A stretch of 64,000 bases of DNA, from positions 640,199-704,198 of the forward strand of contig JAJKFH010001371.1 in the NCBI GenBank assembly GCA_023333565.1. The letters are read 5' to 3'. This DNA comes from Puffinus mauretanicus (taxonomy: Eukaryota > Chordata > Aves > Procellariiformes > Procellariidae). Shown here in pieces: positions 24,301 to 36,402 of the stretch (its first letter is position 1; each line of letters opens with the position of its first letter). The position numbers were made by a program, and so were the translations under genes. Under the pieces are notes generated by a model. It did not search any database and had not been told where the DNA came from. It saw nothing but the letters and a program-made list of their open reading frames with translations.

Positions 24301-27300
24301 AAATCCTGTGTGTTTGCCCACAGTTCTGAGCCGTGCTGTGAAGGGGTCTGTCGTGGTCCGATCTGGGCTGGCACGAGTTAAAACGTCACTGGCATGTTAT
24401 CAGTAGAAATGGATGTTAGATGTCTATCGCAGAACTTCCCATTAGAAAACAAATTTTCAGTTTCCGTTTCGGAAGACATGCCAGACACGTTTGTGTACTC
24501 TGCTCACTTGGGAAAGAGCTGTGTGACTTAACCAGTCACTGACACAGCTCAGATACTGGCCAGTTTGAGACCGGTCTCTAATAGAGCTGCTTTTCATTAA
24601 TACTTCTCTACAAGATGAAAGAAGTGCGCTGAGGAAATATTTTAGAATAGAAGCAAATTGATCCAATGGATTGTTTTTCACATTTATTGCTCATCTTGCT
24701 ATATTTGTAACCTAACAGTCCTTTCCTGCAAGATTTCTGTGTTTGAGAGGTTCTGTCGATACCCTCGATTTTTCCAGTAAGCCATAGCTTGTGTTACTCT
24801 TCTGGCCCCAGTACACGTGGAACCTCGCTGTATCGTGTATGAAGTGGGGCATTTCCACTTTTACGTGCTGTTGAAGTTACTCAGCATAAACTCATTCTCT
24901 CATGCACATGTTCTGTTGCCAAGAGCATGCTGTCTAAGTGGCTTGCCAATGCAGCTGGTGTCTCGGTGGTTTGTTTTGTATGTGTATGTATGTCTGTTGC
25001 ATCCACAGCTTGTCAGAGACAAAAACCAGCTGACTGCAAGTCGAGGATACGTGTTTATATTTTATACTATAGTTGACCTAGCCAAGTATTAGGATTTTTC
25101 TTTTTTCCAGTAAGCACCTAAGTCTACCTTGAAGCATGTTACTGGATAAATTTAGCTTATGTTAACACCTAAACCCAGCACAGGTGGGATAGTAGATAGT
25201 AAACTGTAACTCTATTTTGTAACTCGTTAGGTAGCAAAAAAAAAACCAACAGGATTAATGCAGTTTTGGGTGGTTTACTCTGTTGCTACAGTGCAAGGAG
25301 AGAGTTCTTGCCTCATCTAACATGACATTCAGATTTATGTTGAGCGCTCCTGAAGGAGGAAGACTTCAGCCAAGTGGAGGGCCCCTACGTGGTTCAGAAA
25401 GCGGCACTCTGCAGCTGCACTCTGCTGCAGAAGGCAGAGGAGGTGGCTCGTGGATCGCTGCGTGCTGCCCTGTATGGGCTGAAGATGGGAGGCCGAAGAG
25501 CTGTTAGAGGGTAATGGAGAGGGGCAGTGGCTGGGCCAATATATTGCTCTGCATTGGTGTAGTTGACTGTTAAGGCTCATCCTCTACTCCCATCGCCTTC
25601 TTTTCAGAGCAATTAGTTTATCTTGGGCTTTTGCAGTGCTGTCACTTGACAGTTTTCTCACCTAAAAACTGCAGCCCCCGATTTCCTGAAGCAACTGGAA
25701 ATTTTCCAGAGAACAAAGATCTGCAAAAGGCGTAAGGTAAAGGAGAAAATTCCCATCTCACTGTTTTCCTCTCTCCATCTACTTTCATATGCCTCAAAAT
25801 ATCCCAGCTCACTGTGTAGAAATTGCAAAATGGAATAAACTGAAACCATTATCTCTACTAGTGTGCAGAGCATGGTTGCACTTAAAGCCTGTCGGGGACG
25901 AAGTAGTATTAAGACTGATGCCTAATAATGTAAAAAGTGCGCTACGTAGGCTTTTCTGTAGCTTTCTGACGAACTGCTTGTAGATGAGAATTGCTTTCAT
26001 CACGTAGCATGCCTTCAACTGCTTTCCATATAGAAAAAAACACGAGTGTGCAGCGTGTGCATATTTGTGCGTATCTCTGCTTGGTATTCTGCTCCGGTTT
26101 CTGGTATTTTAGATCTGCAGGGAGTCATCTTACTCTCCCTGGGAAGGCCTGTTCATATATGAAGTTCTTAAACAGTGTCTGAACTTTGTACAGCTTGGAA
26201 ATTTGATAAGCTGAAGACATCTGTCTTATTTTTGAAACCGAGGTCTCGGGTTTGGTTTTTTTTGTTTGTTTTGGGGTGGTTTTGTTTGTTTTTGATAAGA
26301 CCTTTTGACATTACTTTTGGGTGCGCTCTTCCACAATTAGAAAAGAAATGCTGCAGAGCTTTGAGGTACCAAGCAGCATCCTATACCAGGAGAGTATGTT
26401 CTTATTTGTGTGTGTAAAACTTCCCGGGGTGAAAACAGCAGTTACCCTTTCCTGGCAAAAACCCTTTCCTAACCTTCTCATCTGCAGCATTCAGCTGCAG
26501 CACAAAGGGCCCAGTCACTTCGCAAGCAGTTTGCATCCTGAAGAAACCATTTGGCAAGGCTTGTCAAAATTTTGCGTGACAGGAGCCTATGGGGCTTTCG
26601 CTGCAAATTTGGCACCCTGTGGTAACGTTGTTCCCAGCTTTTACTTTTTTTTTTTTTTTAATTAGTTTGGCAAAGTTTGGCAAGGAAAAATATATAGCAA
26701 ATTTTGAGTCGTGTCTGTCAAAATTGTGCGTTTGTCCGCACGGCTTCAGCTGTGAGTAAGGGGCATGGATTAATCCAGCTGAACTCTGGATTTTACTGGC
26801 AGAGAAAAGGTACTTTCCAGGAACAAACAGCAGATTAATAAGGATTACAGGGTTCCAGCAGAGAGAGAAGCAAAAACCCAATGGCATCCATGTGTAAAGT
26901 TTCCTAATTCTCCTTAAAAACCATTTTGTGGTTAGCCAGGTTTTCCCATGTATTATTTCTTCGGCATTTGCTTAAAGTGCCTAAGGTATAATTGCATAAT
27001 GAGCAATTACTGAATTCTCAGGTGCCTGTTATTATGTATGCATTTTACTTAAGTTCGTGCAATATTCCTGGAATAAATGTTATGCAGACTATTCCTTCTG
27101 GCAGCTTCCCCTCCCCGTGCCCCCTCTCCCCCATTGACAAATGTCCTTCATTTGTCTTTGCAGAAGACTCATAATTATGTACAGTAATTCTTTGCAAGTT
27201 TGTGGGGTGTTTAAGTCTAAAGTGTAAGTCAGCGCCAGATGCCAATCCTGGAGTTCACTGAAAAAATTTTCCAAGATGCAGTTATGTGGGCTGTCCTTGA

Positions 27301-28208
27301 AATTTAGGAAGGAAACAATCTTTATAATTAGTTTGTTGTTGATTACATTCTGCATAAATAGTGTAAAATGACATTCAGAACAATTTGCTACTTAAATGGG
27401 AGTAGGCTCTGCAAAAGTCAGTTGTACTGGGAAGAAAAGTTAACAACTAAACTAATTTAAGGCTGCTTTTTCTAAACAAGTCCAAGTGTACTTCACATAT
27501 TATACTTTGTTTTCCAGTTGTTTGACCTAAAAAATGCAATATTTAATTTATACATGAGACATTTTGTCATAACCAATACATTTTTGTGTGTGTGTTTCTT
27601 TACATTGGCATTTTTCACCAAAGAATTAAAAAGACTATGTAGTGTAATAAACTACTTGGGAGATATTCTGGACTGATTTATTGAAACAGGCAAATCTCAC
27701 AGAGAGAACAACTCAAACTTATCGCCACATGCTAATTAGATATAAAAAGCTTAAAGCATCATTTTTCTATAAATATAAGTGTATTTCAGACGACCTAGTT
27801 TATATTTATATTAATGTAAATAATCCCCACACTGCATATTTGTATTAATACATGAGAACAGAAAAGTGAAATAGATCTAGAAATAAGAAATACAGGATCT
27901 CCTTGATCTAAAGTATAGATATCAGTCTAAGTAGACAGCTGCAGTAATAAAATCACTTAAAGTGATGATAGTCAAGGGAGCCTTAATTTCAGTGATTTTA
28001 TTGAAACTTCTCAGTGACATTTCATTCAAGTTAGAACTGTGGCAGAGAAACATCAGCTAATTGTTAGAAATAAGTTATTAATTGAAGCTTATACTATGGT
28101 CCCTAGATGAAGCATATATACGCTATATCCTATACTTTTTGCTTCTGATACATTTGTAAATTATGTCCTTTCTAGATGCAAGTGCTGCATATCTAAAGTG
28201 ATGTGTAT

Positions 28209-28232
28209 CATATTATATTGACATATAATATG
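28209..28232. repeat. perfect AT-rich inverted repeat
   Basis: The arms CATATTATAT and ATATAATATG are perfect reverse complements separated by TGAC. They lie inside an AT-rich segment of intron 7. Nothing indicates a function. Confidence 0.7.
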
Positions 28233-30158
28233 TTAATGTTGAATAGCACATGTGAAAACTGGGCTAGCAAACCGTGTATATGTCCCTGCTGTTCATATAG
28301 CTCTCTTAGCAGCATATTCCTGCAAACTGGGCTGCTCCTTTGAATGCTGCCGTTAGTGCCACTTCTAGTTTTTCTTTTTGCGGTGTACTACTCTCCTGCC
28401 TGGGATTAAGCTGTGTTGTTGGGGGAGTGACATCTGTACACGTTTGTGGCCATTGGGTATGTTTTTTTGTTGGAGGTTGTGTATGTGGTTTGTAAATATT
28501 ATATACCACTATGTTTTTATTAGTTTTAAATAGCTGTTAGGCCTCTGTATTGCTATGTGTTTTGCAAGCACGAATGCTGTTGTAGGAGGATGGGGTTTTT
28601 GTGTTTCACTTGAAGGGAGCTGCTCAGCAAACATTATCACGAGAGCTGTATTTGTAGCAGTGTCCAAAGACCTGGCATATAACTAACTGCTTTCAAGGTT
28701 CTGAAGGGGAATAATCTATACTAGTGAGCTTGGGACCAAATTTTTACCAGCAGCCAGATAGTCACTGTAGAATGGGTAGGAGGAGTCATTTGGAGGAAGG
28801 ACTATCTTAAAATGTTGTCGCAGAGTTCTGGCAGTTCTTGGACTCTGTTAAGACTGATGACAAATTAGTTATGATTGCTTTTCCCAGAGGGACATTGCTG
28901 GGATGGAATACAGGCTTTCTGGGAGGGAAGGGAGCTGTATCTTTGACTTCAGTGCTTTAACAATGACAATTATAAATATCTGTGAAGAGTTGCGTAAAGA
29001 ATAAAACAGATTCTCCCCAATTCTACAAAATTATATAAAGCCTGCCAGGGCTCCTTCAGTGAAAAGGGGGTGTGCACCGTTAGGAAGAAGAAGGAAACCT
29101 GGCAGCTAGGGGAAGAGGGTCTTTCACTCTCTCCTCTTCAGGAATCCCCACTCTCATATGTCTGTTCTGCTTGCACCATCAGACTCATCACCAGATTTGG
29201 AGTCAAGAATAAGCACCTCGGTTCAGACTGGCAGGGATGTTATGGATGTTAAGGCAGGAAGAGTCTCAACTTTCTCTGCTGAAAGAATGTAGAGTTTTCT
29301 GCTCAGGCGTATTTGGAATGATCTTTCTTAACTAGTTTGCTGCCGTAGAAATGATGTTGCAGTTGGTCCAGCCTTGTACACACCAGCCGGACTGACACAC
29401 TCAGCAGAGGCTGCTGAGATGACATACAATGATGTAATGTTCAGCAGGTCAGACCACTGAGTGATTTCAGATCCTAATGGCGTCTTATGAATTTAAACTC
29501 TTCTGGCTGTGTTTCTAAACCGTAAACTCTGGTTCAGGATTTCCTGGTGTGAGACTACCTCTTTCTGGAACGCAGAAATATAGCCAGCCTCTACCTGCTA
29601 ACACACAACATCCATGTCCTGTTCAGGAGCATAGAGCCTTCTAGCTCTATTCTTCTAATTACAAGATCAAGTCTGTATTTTGCTTACTGCTTAATTAGGA
29701 ATTTCAATATATTATTTTATACCTTGCACTACATGAGCTTTGTTTACGTTTAAGAGGACTGTTACCAAGTGTGGGAGCTGCTGAAGAAAGTCAGATCCAG
29801 GTTCACAAAATGAGATGCTTTAGCTGATCGGAACATAAGCGTCATACCTTTCTGCTCTAAGCTGTATAGTAAGGAAGTGTTCACAGAGCAGAGAGACTCA
29901 TTGACTGAAGGGGAAAAGATAAACTTACCAAGGTGAATTCCCTCCTGTCCCTTTTCAGCATTCTGAGTTAGCTACCAGGTGAACTTGTACCTGAGCCCTG
30001 AGCAAGAGAAGAGTATGACAGTGGTGAAGAGGAAAGTGTTTGGTATAAGGGACACATCCAAACTTTGGCCACTTCCATCCTGTGTTCAGTAGTGCTCTTG
30101 GAGATACATATAATTTTCCATTCTTCAGCAGTCTTGAGTAAAACTTTTTCTGCTGTTC

Positions 30159-30209
30159 GGGATGGGATGGGATGGGATGGGATGGGATGGGATGGGATGG
30201 GATGGGGGG
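30159..30209 (+). repeat. GGGAT pentanucleotide microsatellite
   Basis: Nine uninterrupted GGGAT units (45 bp) are followed by GGGGGG. The G-runs on the + strand meet the usual G-quadruplex pattern (G3 runs with 2-base loops), so both the LRP5 coding strand and its intronic RNA could fold. Apparent antisense reading frames here encode only a repeated short Pro-Ser-His peptide and are artefacts of the repeat. Confidence 0.95.
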
Positions 30210-31370
30210 TGCCTCTGCATGTGGATGATGACCTAGCCTCAATTAGTCTTGTCTTTATCACCTTTTGGCTGAAATGCAGCAGCCCAGTAGACAGGGGTGT
30301 GGAGGCTTCAGTCTTCAAGGCAAAAACAGTCCTGGACCAAAAACATTGTACCATGTCTCCTCAGCAGCTTGTGGAGCTATGAGCACGTTCTTAGTTCTTT
30401 AAGCTGAGATTTCCCAGATAACTTCAAATCAAATTCAAGACTCCAGTTCTTTTCTTCATGGTCTAGGCCATGCATATGGAGAAGGCAGTTTCATGTCCAA
30501 AGTGAAGACTGCTGTCTGGGGTACTGTTGAGCATAAATGGATTTTCCACAATAAAGGCAAATCTTTTCTGTAGTAAAGATAATTTTTTCTTAAGGGTTGT
30601 GCTGACATACTGGGTTAGCCTCCCCTCCTCCCCCCTTTTCCCAATTTCCAGGAACTAAAAAACATCAAAAAAATCAGTACTCTCTGTTCCAAGTGCAAGG
30701 TTCGTATTGGTTGACCTTGCCTTCAGCATCATAAATAACCAGAAATGTTCGTCTCTAAAGAAGTAGAGCAAAACCAGCCTTGCAGCAAAACCCCATTGTG
30801 TGCAGAAGTCGCAGCATGGGCTTCTTGTCCCAAGTAGAGGATAGAGGAGATGCTGCAGCCTGTGTTAGTCATGCCACTTAATGCACTAGTAGAAAACTCT
30901 CAAATAATGATTTGATTGAATGACCCTCCATAGGATGCTCTTGATCAGGGATTCTCCCAAGCTTTTATATGCCCAGCTTGATGCTGTATCCATTAGCTTC
31001 AAAGTGAAAAATCTGCTAATATTGGCAGCTGCCAGTTTAAATACTCCTTTGAGTCTTTCCACAGTGGAATCTGTACCAGTATGAACTTTTTTCGTCTACA
31101 ACCATTTATGATTTATTAGGTTTGCTGTATAGTCATAAAGGCCTTTAAATCTTGTTGATTTTCCAGGGACTATATTGTTTTGTACTACTTTTTTTAAAGG
31201 GACGACTTAAAAAACTAGCAACTGACAAGACAGCTTCTAAATTTGGTCTTTGTGGAGTGCTCAGGAGTTACTTCTGTATGTACAGCTTTTGCTATATTTA
31301 TCAAGAGGAAATCCTGAGGATGTATTAATCTACAAAGCTGAAGAATTATTTGAGTTTTACATGCCTGAGT

Positions 31371-31492
31371 CTCTCCTTTCTCCCTGAAGAATTATTTTAG
31401 GCTATCTGATATCAAATCACCCTTTTCCGCTGGCTCTCCTTTCTCCCTGAAGAATTATTTTAGGCTATCTGATATCAAATCACCCTTTTCCC
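31371..31492. repeat. two-copy tandem duplication, 63-bp unit
   Basis: Copy 1 is 31371-31433 and copy 2 begins at 31434. Both run from ctctcctttctccctgaag to cacccttttcc with no difference seen by eye, which implies a very recent duplication or an assembly duplication. Confidence 0.93.
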
Positions 31493-34266
31493 CTTGCTAG
31501 GGAGAGAATCCTGCTTTACTTCCCTTGCTGGAATCAACTTCCTGTATTTAAAAGAGGGATTTTGTATTTAATAGTACAAAGGCTTCTGTACCTATGAAGT
31601 GTGGAAATGGGCCCCCCTTTATGAGAACTTTATGTCTTTTCTGGCGCAGAATAAGTACGTCTTTTTCCAGTTGCTGAGAAAAAGGTGGCTTCTATGGAAG
31701 TTGGAGTTTTTTTGTCAGACTAGCAGGTAGGATAGTTAAGAGAGTTTTTAACTTAGTGACCTTCTCGAAGTTACTTGCTATATTGTTTGCCAATAGCTAT
31801 GAGGAATTTTCTTTCAATACTAATCCCCTTTTTGCTTTTGTTTTCCTACTTTCTCCTGTTCTCTTCCAAGAATAATACTGAGCTTTGCCATACAGCTTAC
31901 CTCTGACCTAGAGGAAAGGTGATCTGTGCTGCCCAGGAGTTGTGATCCCGTGAATATTGTCTTATAGCAGTGCTGAGAGAGACTTGTTTCTCTGATACTT
32001 CGGGGATAGTTGTGTCACTATGCACAGTGTACCCTATCAGGTAGGTTGGTTTGTCACCGTAGTTTGGGAACCAACTTTTCACTGGGAAGAAGTCTTTCCC
32101 CTGCTCTTATTTTCCTATTGCTGTTTTGGAAGGCAAGTATTAGAGATACTTGACCTTTCAGTGTCTGGAACTCTCCTCCTCGTATATAATCCTTTGAACC
32201 TACTGGGGAGGACACCACACCCTTCTTGGTGTTTAGTGACCTTAGGTGTGAGCTTTTCAAATGAAGAATACAGAGTTTTGTGCCACAAACACAAATTCTA
32301 GCCACCTTCTATTTCAGCTTTGCTGGGTTTTTTTAAGGGTTCTGCATTGGTGATGGTATTTCACAGTACGACAGAAGATAATGTTGGAAAGCACCAGCTG
32401 GATTGGTTTGAGCAACGCTGGGAGGGCAGGTGGTGGTACCACCCATGCCTATCCACAGAAATTTCTGCAACCTTTGGTTGTGAAACATGTGAACCTGGAT
32501 GCTGTTAGAAACAGGAGACCTGACGTGATGGGCTGGCCTGGTGGGGTTCCTGTGTTTCTGAAGAACGCACACTAAAAATAGAGATGTAGAACTTGCTTTT
32601 TGTGCCACGTCTTATTAGTGAAATTTTGAAAGCTGTCAGTACCATTTTTAGGCTTGTATCATCCGGCCCTAACGAGATAGAAATCTAACAGACATACATG
32701 ACAGCCACCACCAGCCTACCCTAGTTCTCCCAAGATTGCCTACAACGGTGGGAAATTTTTCTGATAAATGTCAGTAGTGTAGATGAGACCAAAGGTTTTT
32801 GTGTCTATTTAGCCTTTTTAGAAATTCTTCAGTGTGCTGATGGGATAGCAGTCACTCAAAGGAAGACTTCCTTTGCTTGGCTTGATTGACCAGAGTCATT
32901 CTGTGGGAAAGGATGCTAACTTATTCTAAACTGAAGGTGACCCTTGCCTTTTTGTGAGCAATAAAGACATAATAGAGGCCCAGTTAGGGTTCAGTGGAAC
33001 CCCCACAGCCATCTGCACACTTCATTGGCAGAAGTGGCTTTCACTTGAACTTGCATTTGACAAGTGTTTTCTGTCTCTTTCTCATTCAGAAGGGTCCTTC
33101 AAAGCCAAGTAATTGAAATGCTCTCACCCCTCGCTCCTTTTCCTCCTTCCCCCAGGCTTGCTTAAATTGCAGGGCAACTGGTATTCAGTGTTAATGAGTA
33201 AAAATGCATGCGCTTCCAAAGCTCACCCTTTTTTTCCTTCCCATAGGGAAGTTTCTAAAAAAAAACCCCCTCTTTTCTACATTCTCCAGCACCAGCTTCA
33301 TAAAGGAAAAGTTGGGGGGAAAAAGTGTTTCTGTTGCGTGTTGCGTTGCTGTTTCTCTCTCTCCCTCCCCCTCTTTTTTTTTTTTTTTTCCATCGGGCTG
33401 GACTTTTTAAAATGAAACACAAATCAGGTCTCTGGAATAAAAGGTTGTGAGTATGCCTTGTGGCATTTGGAATGAGACTATTCACTGCCTGAATGACTAT
33501 AAATAGAAAGCAAAGAGCTGCGTATTTCTCAGTTCAGACTCCCTGCAAAGAAGCGCCCTTCCCAGTTAAAGGGTGACTTTTTGAAAGAAACCTTGTTCCT
33601 TGCGCTGAATTGAATTGCTCCAGGAATTCTTCTCCTTGCAGCTTGCATATAAAGGCGTTAATCTCTAATTTATTTCTCCTTTTAAAAGGCGGTATCCTCC
33701 ATCATAAATGTGTATTCTTAGCCATGTCGCCAGATATGCCTGTCTTGTCTGTACAGAGTTGCATGTAAAAAAATTTCTGAGCGCAGAACAAACATTGTTC
33801 TCAGCAATTTTTGTGCCTGAAAGCTTTCTTTTTGGCTCTGGGCCAGCTGTCGGCTCCCTTTTTATCTGGTATTCATTCTTCAGTGAGAAGGCTAAATTAG
33901 CAGCACTCAGGTTTTTTGAGGCTTTTTTTAGGGATTGAGGAACAGAATGGGAATTGTGATTGATTTTTATAATAGAAGATTTGATTCTCCCAACACACTT
34001 GTGATGTTGCCGACAGTAAGAACCCCAATAGCTTACTGTTGCAGTTCTGCAGACAATTTGTTCGGCTGATTTGGCTGTTAAAAAATGCTCATAAATATCC
34101 CGTGTTGTGCAGTTATGCAAATTTAGTGCAATCATTTTTCTTCTGCCTCCCCTTTTCAGAAGAACTGTAGTATTAAAGAAAGAAGCATAGTAGATGGGAG
34201 GAAAAGGTTTGACGGGTTTGTGAGTTGGCAGTGTTAAAGATCCTAGCACTTGAGCTGTTGGATTGG

Positions 34267-34362
34267 CTTTTTTTCTTTTTTCCCTTTTTTTTCCCCCTTT
34301 TTTTCTTTTTTCCCTCTCCCTTTTTGTACCACCCCCCCCCTCTCCCCCCCCCTTTTTCCCTC
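34267..34362. repeat. long polypyrimidine tract
   Basis: Almost 100 bases consist of T-runs then C-runs with very few purines, including C-runs of eight or nine bases. A shorter similar tract lies at 33355-33390. Mirror-like homopurine/homopyrimidine DNA can form triplex structure. The long antisense Lys/Gly-rich reading frame across it is a composition artefact. Confidence 0.85.
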
Positions 34363-36350
34363 CTAACACAGTGGTGTTTTGTGTGGTGTTATTTTCAAAG
34401 CTGCTTCTAATTTTCTCCTCAGACCTTTTGTTTCACTTTTTTCCTGCCTTCAAAAAACTAGCAAGGGCAGCCTTCTTCATAGAGTCTTCTTTTCCCTGTT
34501 CATAGTTTTTAAAGAATGGGTTTATAGATTCCTTACATTGCTCTTTCTGTTACTGGTAGATTCCTAGTTGTGTGAGTTGTGGTTTTTTTGTTTGTTTAAC
34601 AGAGGAATTAAAAGGTTGACAAATACCCACCTTAATTTTTTAAAGCTTAGCCTGTGCATGATTTGCAGTGGCTTTTGCATTAGTACTAATGTAAAAAATG
34701 AGAGTAACAGCGAACGGACAGGAAATAAAGAAAGTAATATGAGGTTGCTGTTCGTATTTCTAATAAAAGGGGAAAAAAGCAGAAAAAGAAATATGCTTTT
34801 CAGCAAGCCCAGGAAAGCAGATTTTAAGAGATCGCCAAGCATGCTAAGGAGAGAAGAGATTCTATAATATTTAATTTCTTTGTAGTTTTCTAAATTGTAA
34901 TTTTTTTAGCTTAAAACTGACGGTCAGTGTCACTCTCAATAGGATTTTTCATAGCTGGACACATGAATAACAAACTTTATAGAGAAATATATTCAAGTTG
35001 GTCATTTCTTTCTCTTGATCCCGACTATTGGGACATCTTGATTATCCTTGTCATTTTACATTTTGTCTGCGTGCTGGTTTCTGTCCGGGGCGCCGTATGT
35101 TTTCCTTGTCACCTTTATTGTGTGACTGACTTCACCTACGATGGCCCCTGCTGTCCTTTTGCATTTGCAGCTAGCGAAGGTATTTCTGTTGCCTTTTCCC
35201 TTTCCCTCGGGAGCCCCTTGTGAGCCGTTGTACGAACACATTGGGCTCTTTTTCATCTTGCCTTGCCTCCAGTGACTTTTGTCCAACATTTAAAACCGCT
35301 TTGTAGATGTCACCCACCATCCACTCACAGTTCTAAGATTTGCCTGCTACTGTTCCCATCTTAGCTCATATTTTTACAGTAATTTTTTTGCTGCCTCTTA
35401 ATTTGAAGTGCCTTTGCTTAATGGGATGTTTTACCTTTACAAACCTCCTTGAGCAGAGCTCTTAGTTTAGAAAGACAAGCGATTGCTCAGATTATATTTT
35501 GCCAGTTATTCATCTGAGTTGCCCCTGAGTTCTTCACTTGACTTAAAGTTACCTTCTAGCTAAAAAAACCACATGCAGTTTTCCTTAGATCAAATATTGC
35601 ATTGGCTTATTTTTAATTATATTGCCCACTAGTTCATGATTATATGAAATTTTGGATCATGTGCTTTTTTAACTTATCAGTAAGATCTTTTTAAAGGTAG
35701 TGTTTATATGTATATAAAAATATGTAAATATAATAACTATATATGTATATCCTGTTGAAAAGTAAAATATTATGATTTGTAAAATGAGTGGCAAGCACAG
35801 AGTGCACCTTTCTTCTAGCTATGGGTCTGGTTTTATTCCTTGTTAAAATATCAAACATTTTTGGCAAATTTAAGGCAAGAAGGAACTTTCCAGGAAGGAC
35901 ATCATTAGAACCTAGGTAGTTGCTTCTAACATAAAACTCTTTTCTGTCATATGTATTATTAACATTTTAGTCTTATTTTGCATGCCTGAAAACCCCATTG
36001 CTCTCCCGTAGCAGATAAAGCACAGGAGGACCCCTCTGCTTTAGAAACCACTAGTCATGAAAGCTGTGTCCTTGGAGAGAAGGCAGGTGAGATCTGTCTC
36101 TAGGAGAGCAAGACTGTGTTTTGTTTCCCTCCCCTGGGCTTTCTCCTTATCAAGCTGGTTAAAGCAGCAAGGTTGTAGACCCAGCTGCCCTGTTGTCGTC
36201 TTCCATTCCTATCATGAGTCCTTCTGTTATAGCCCCAAGCAGTTAGCACAGATCTACATGAGGAAAGTCCCCACTCAAACCCCTTGTCTCTTGAAAACGT
36301 CTCATAATGGATCTTCGATTTATCAGATGATCAGTAAGAATTAACAAACT

Positions 36351-36402
36351 CAATGCATCAATTTCACCAATTTCACCAATGCATCAATTTCACCAATTTC
36401 AC
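36351..36402. repeat. two-copy tandem repeat, 26-bp unit
   Basis: The 26-bp unit beginning caatgcatcaatttcacc occurs twice with no mismatch, and a sub-repeat of atttcacca lies within each unit. Confidence 0.92.

Noticed and set aside
29955..30354. Antisense frames with a repeated Pro-Ser-His peptide
   Set aside because: They are the translation of the GGGAT microsatellite, not a gene.
33665..34369. 234-codon antisense reading frame, Lys/Gly-rich at its start
   Set aside because: Its N-terminus is just the complement of the polypyrimidine tract, and the rest has no family features or splice context.
36351..36402. Repeat array as a CRISPR-like structure
   Set aside because: It has only two adjacent copies with no spacers, in a vertebrate intron; it is an ordinary tandem repeat.
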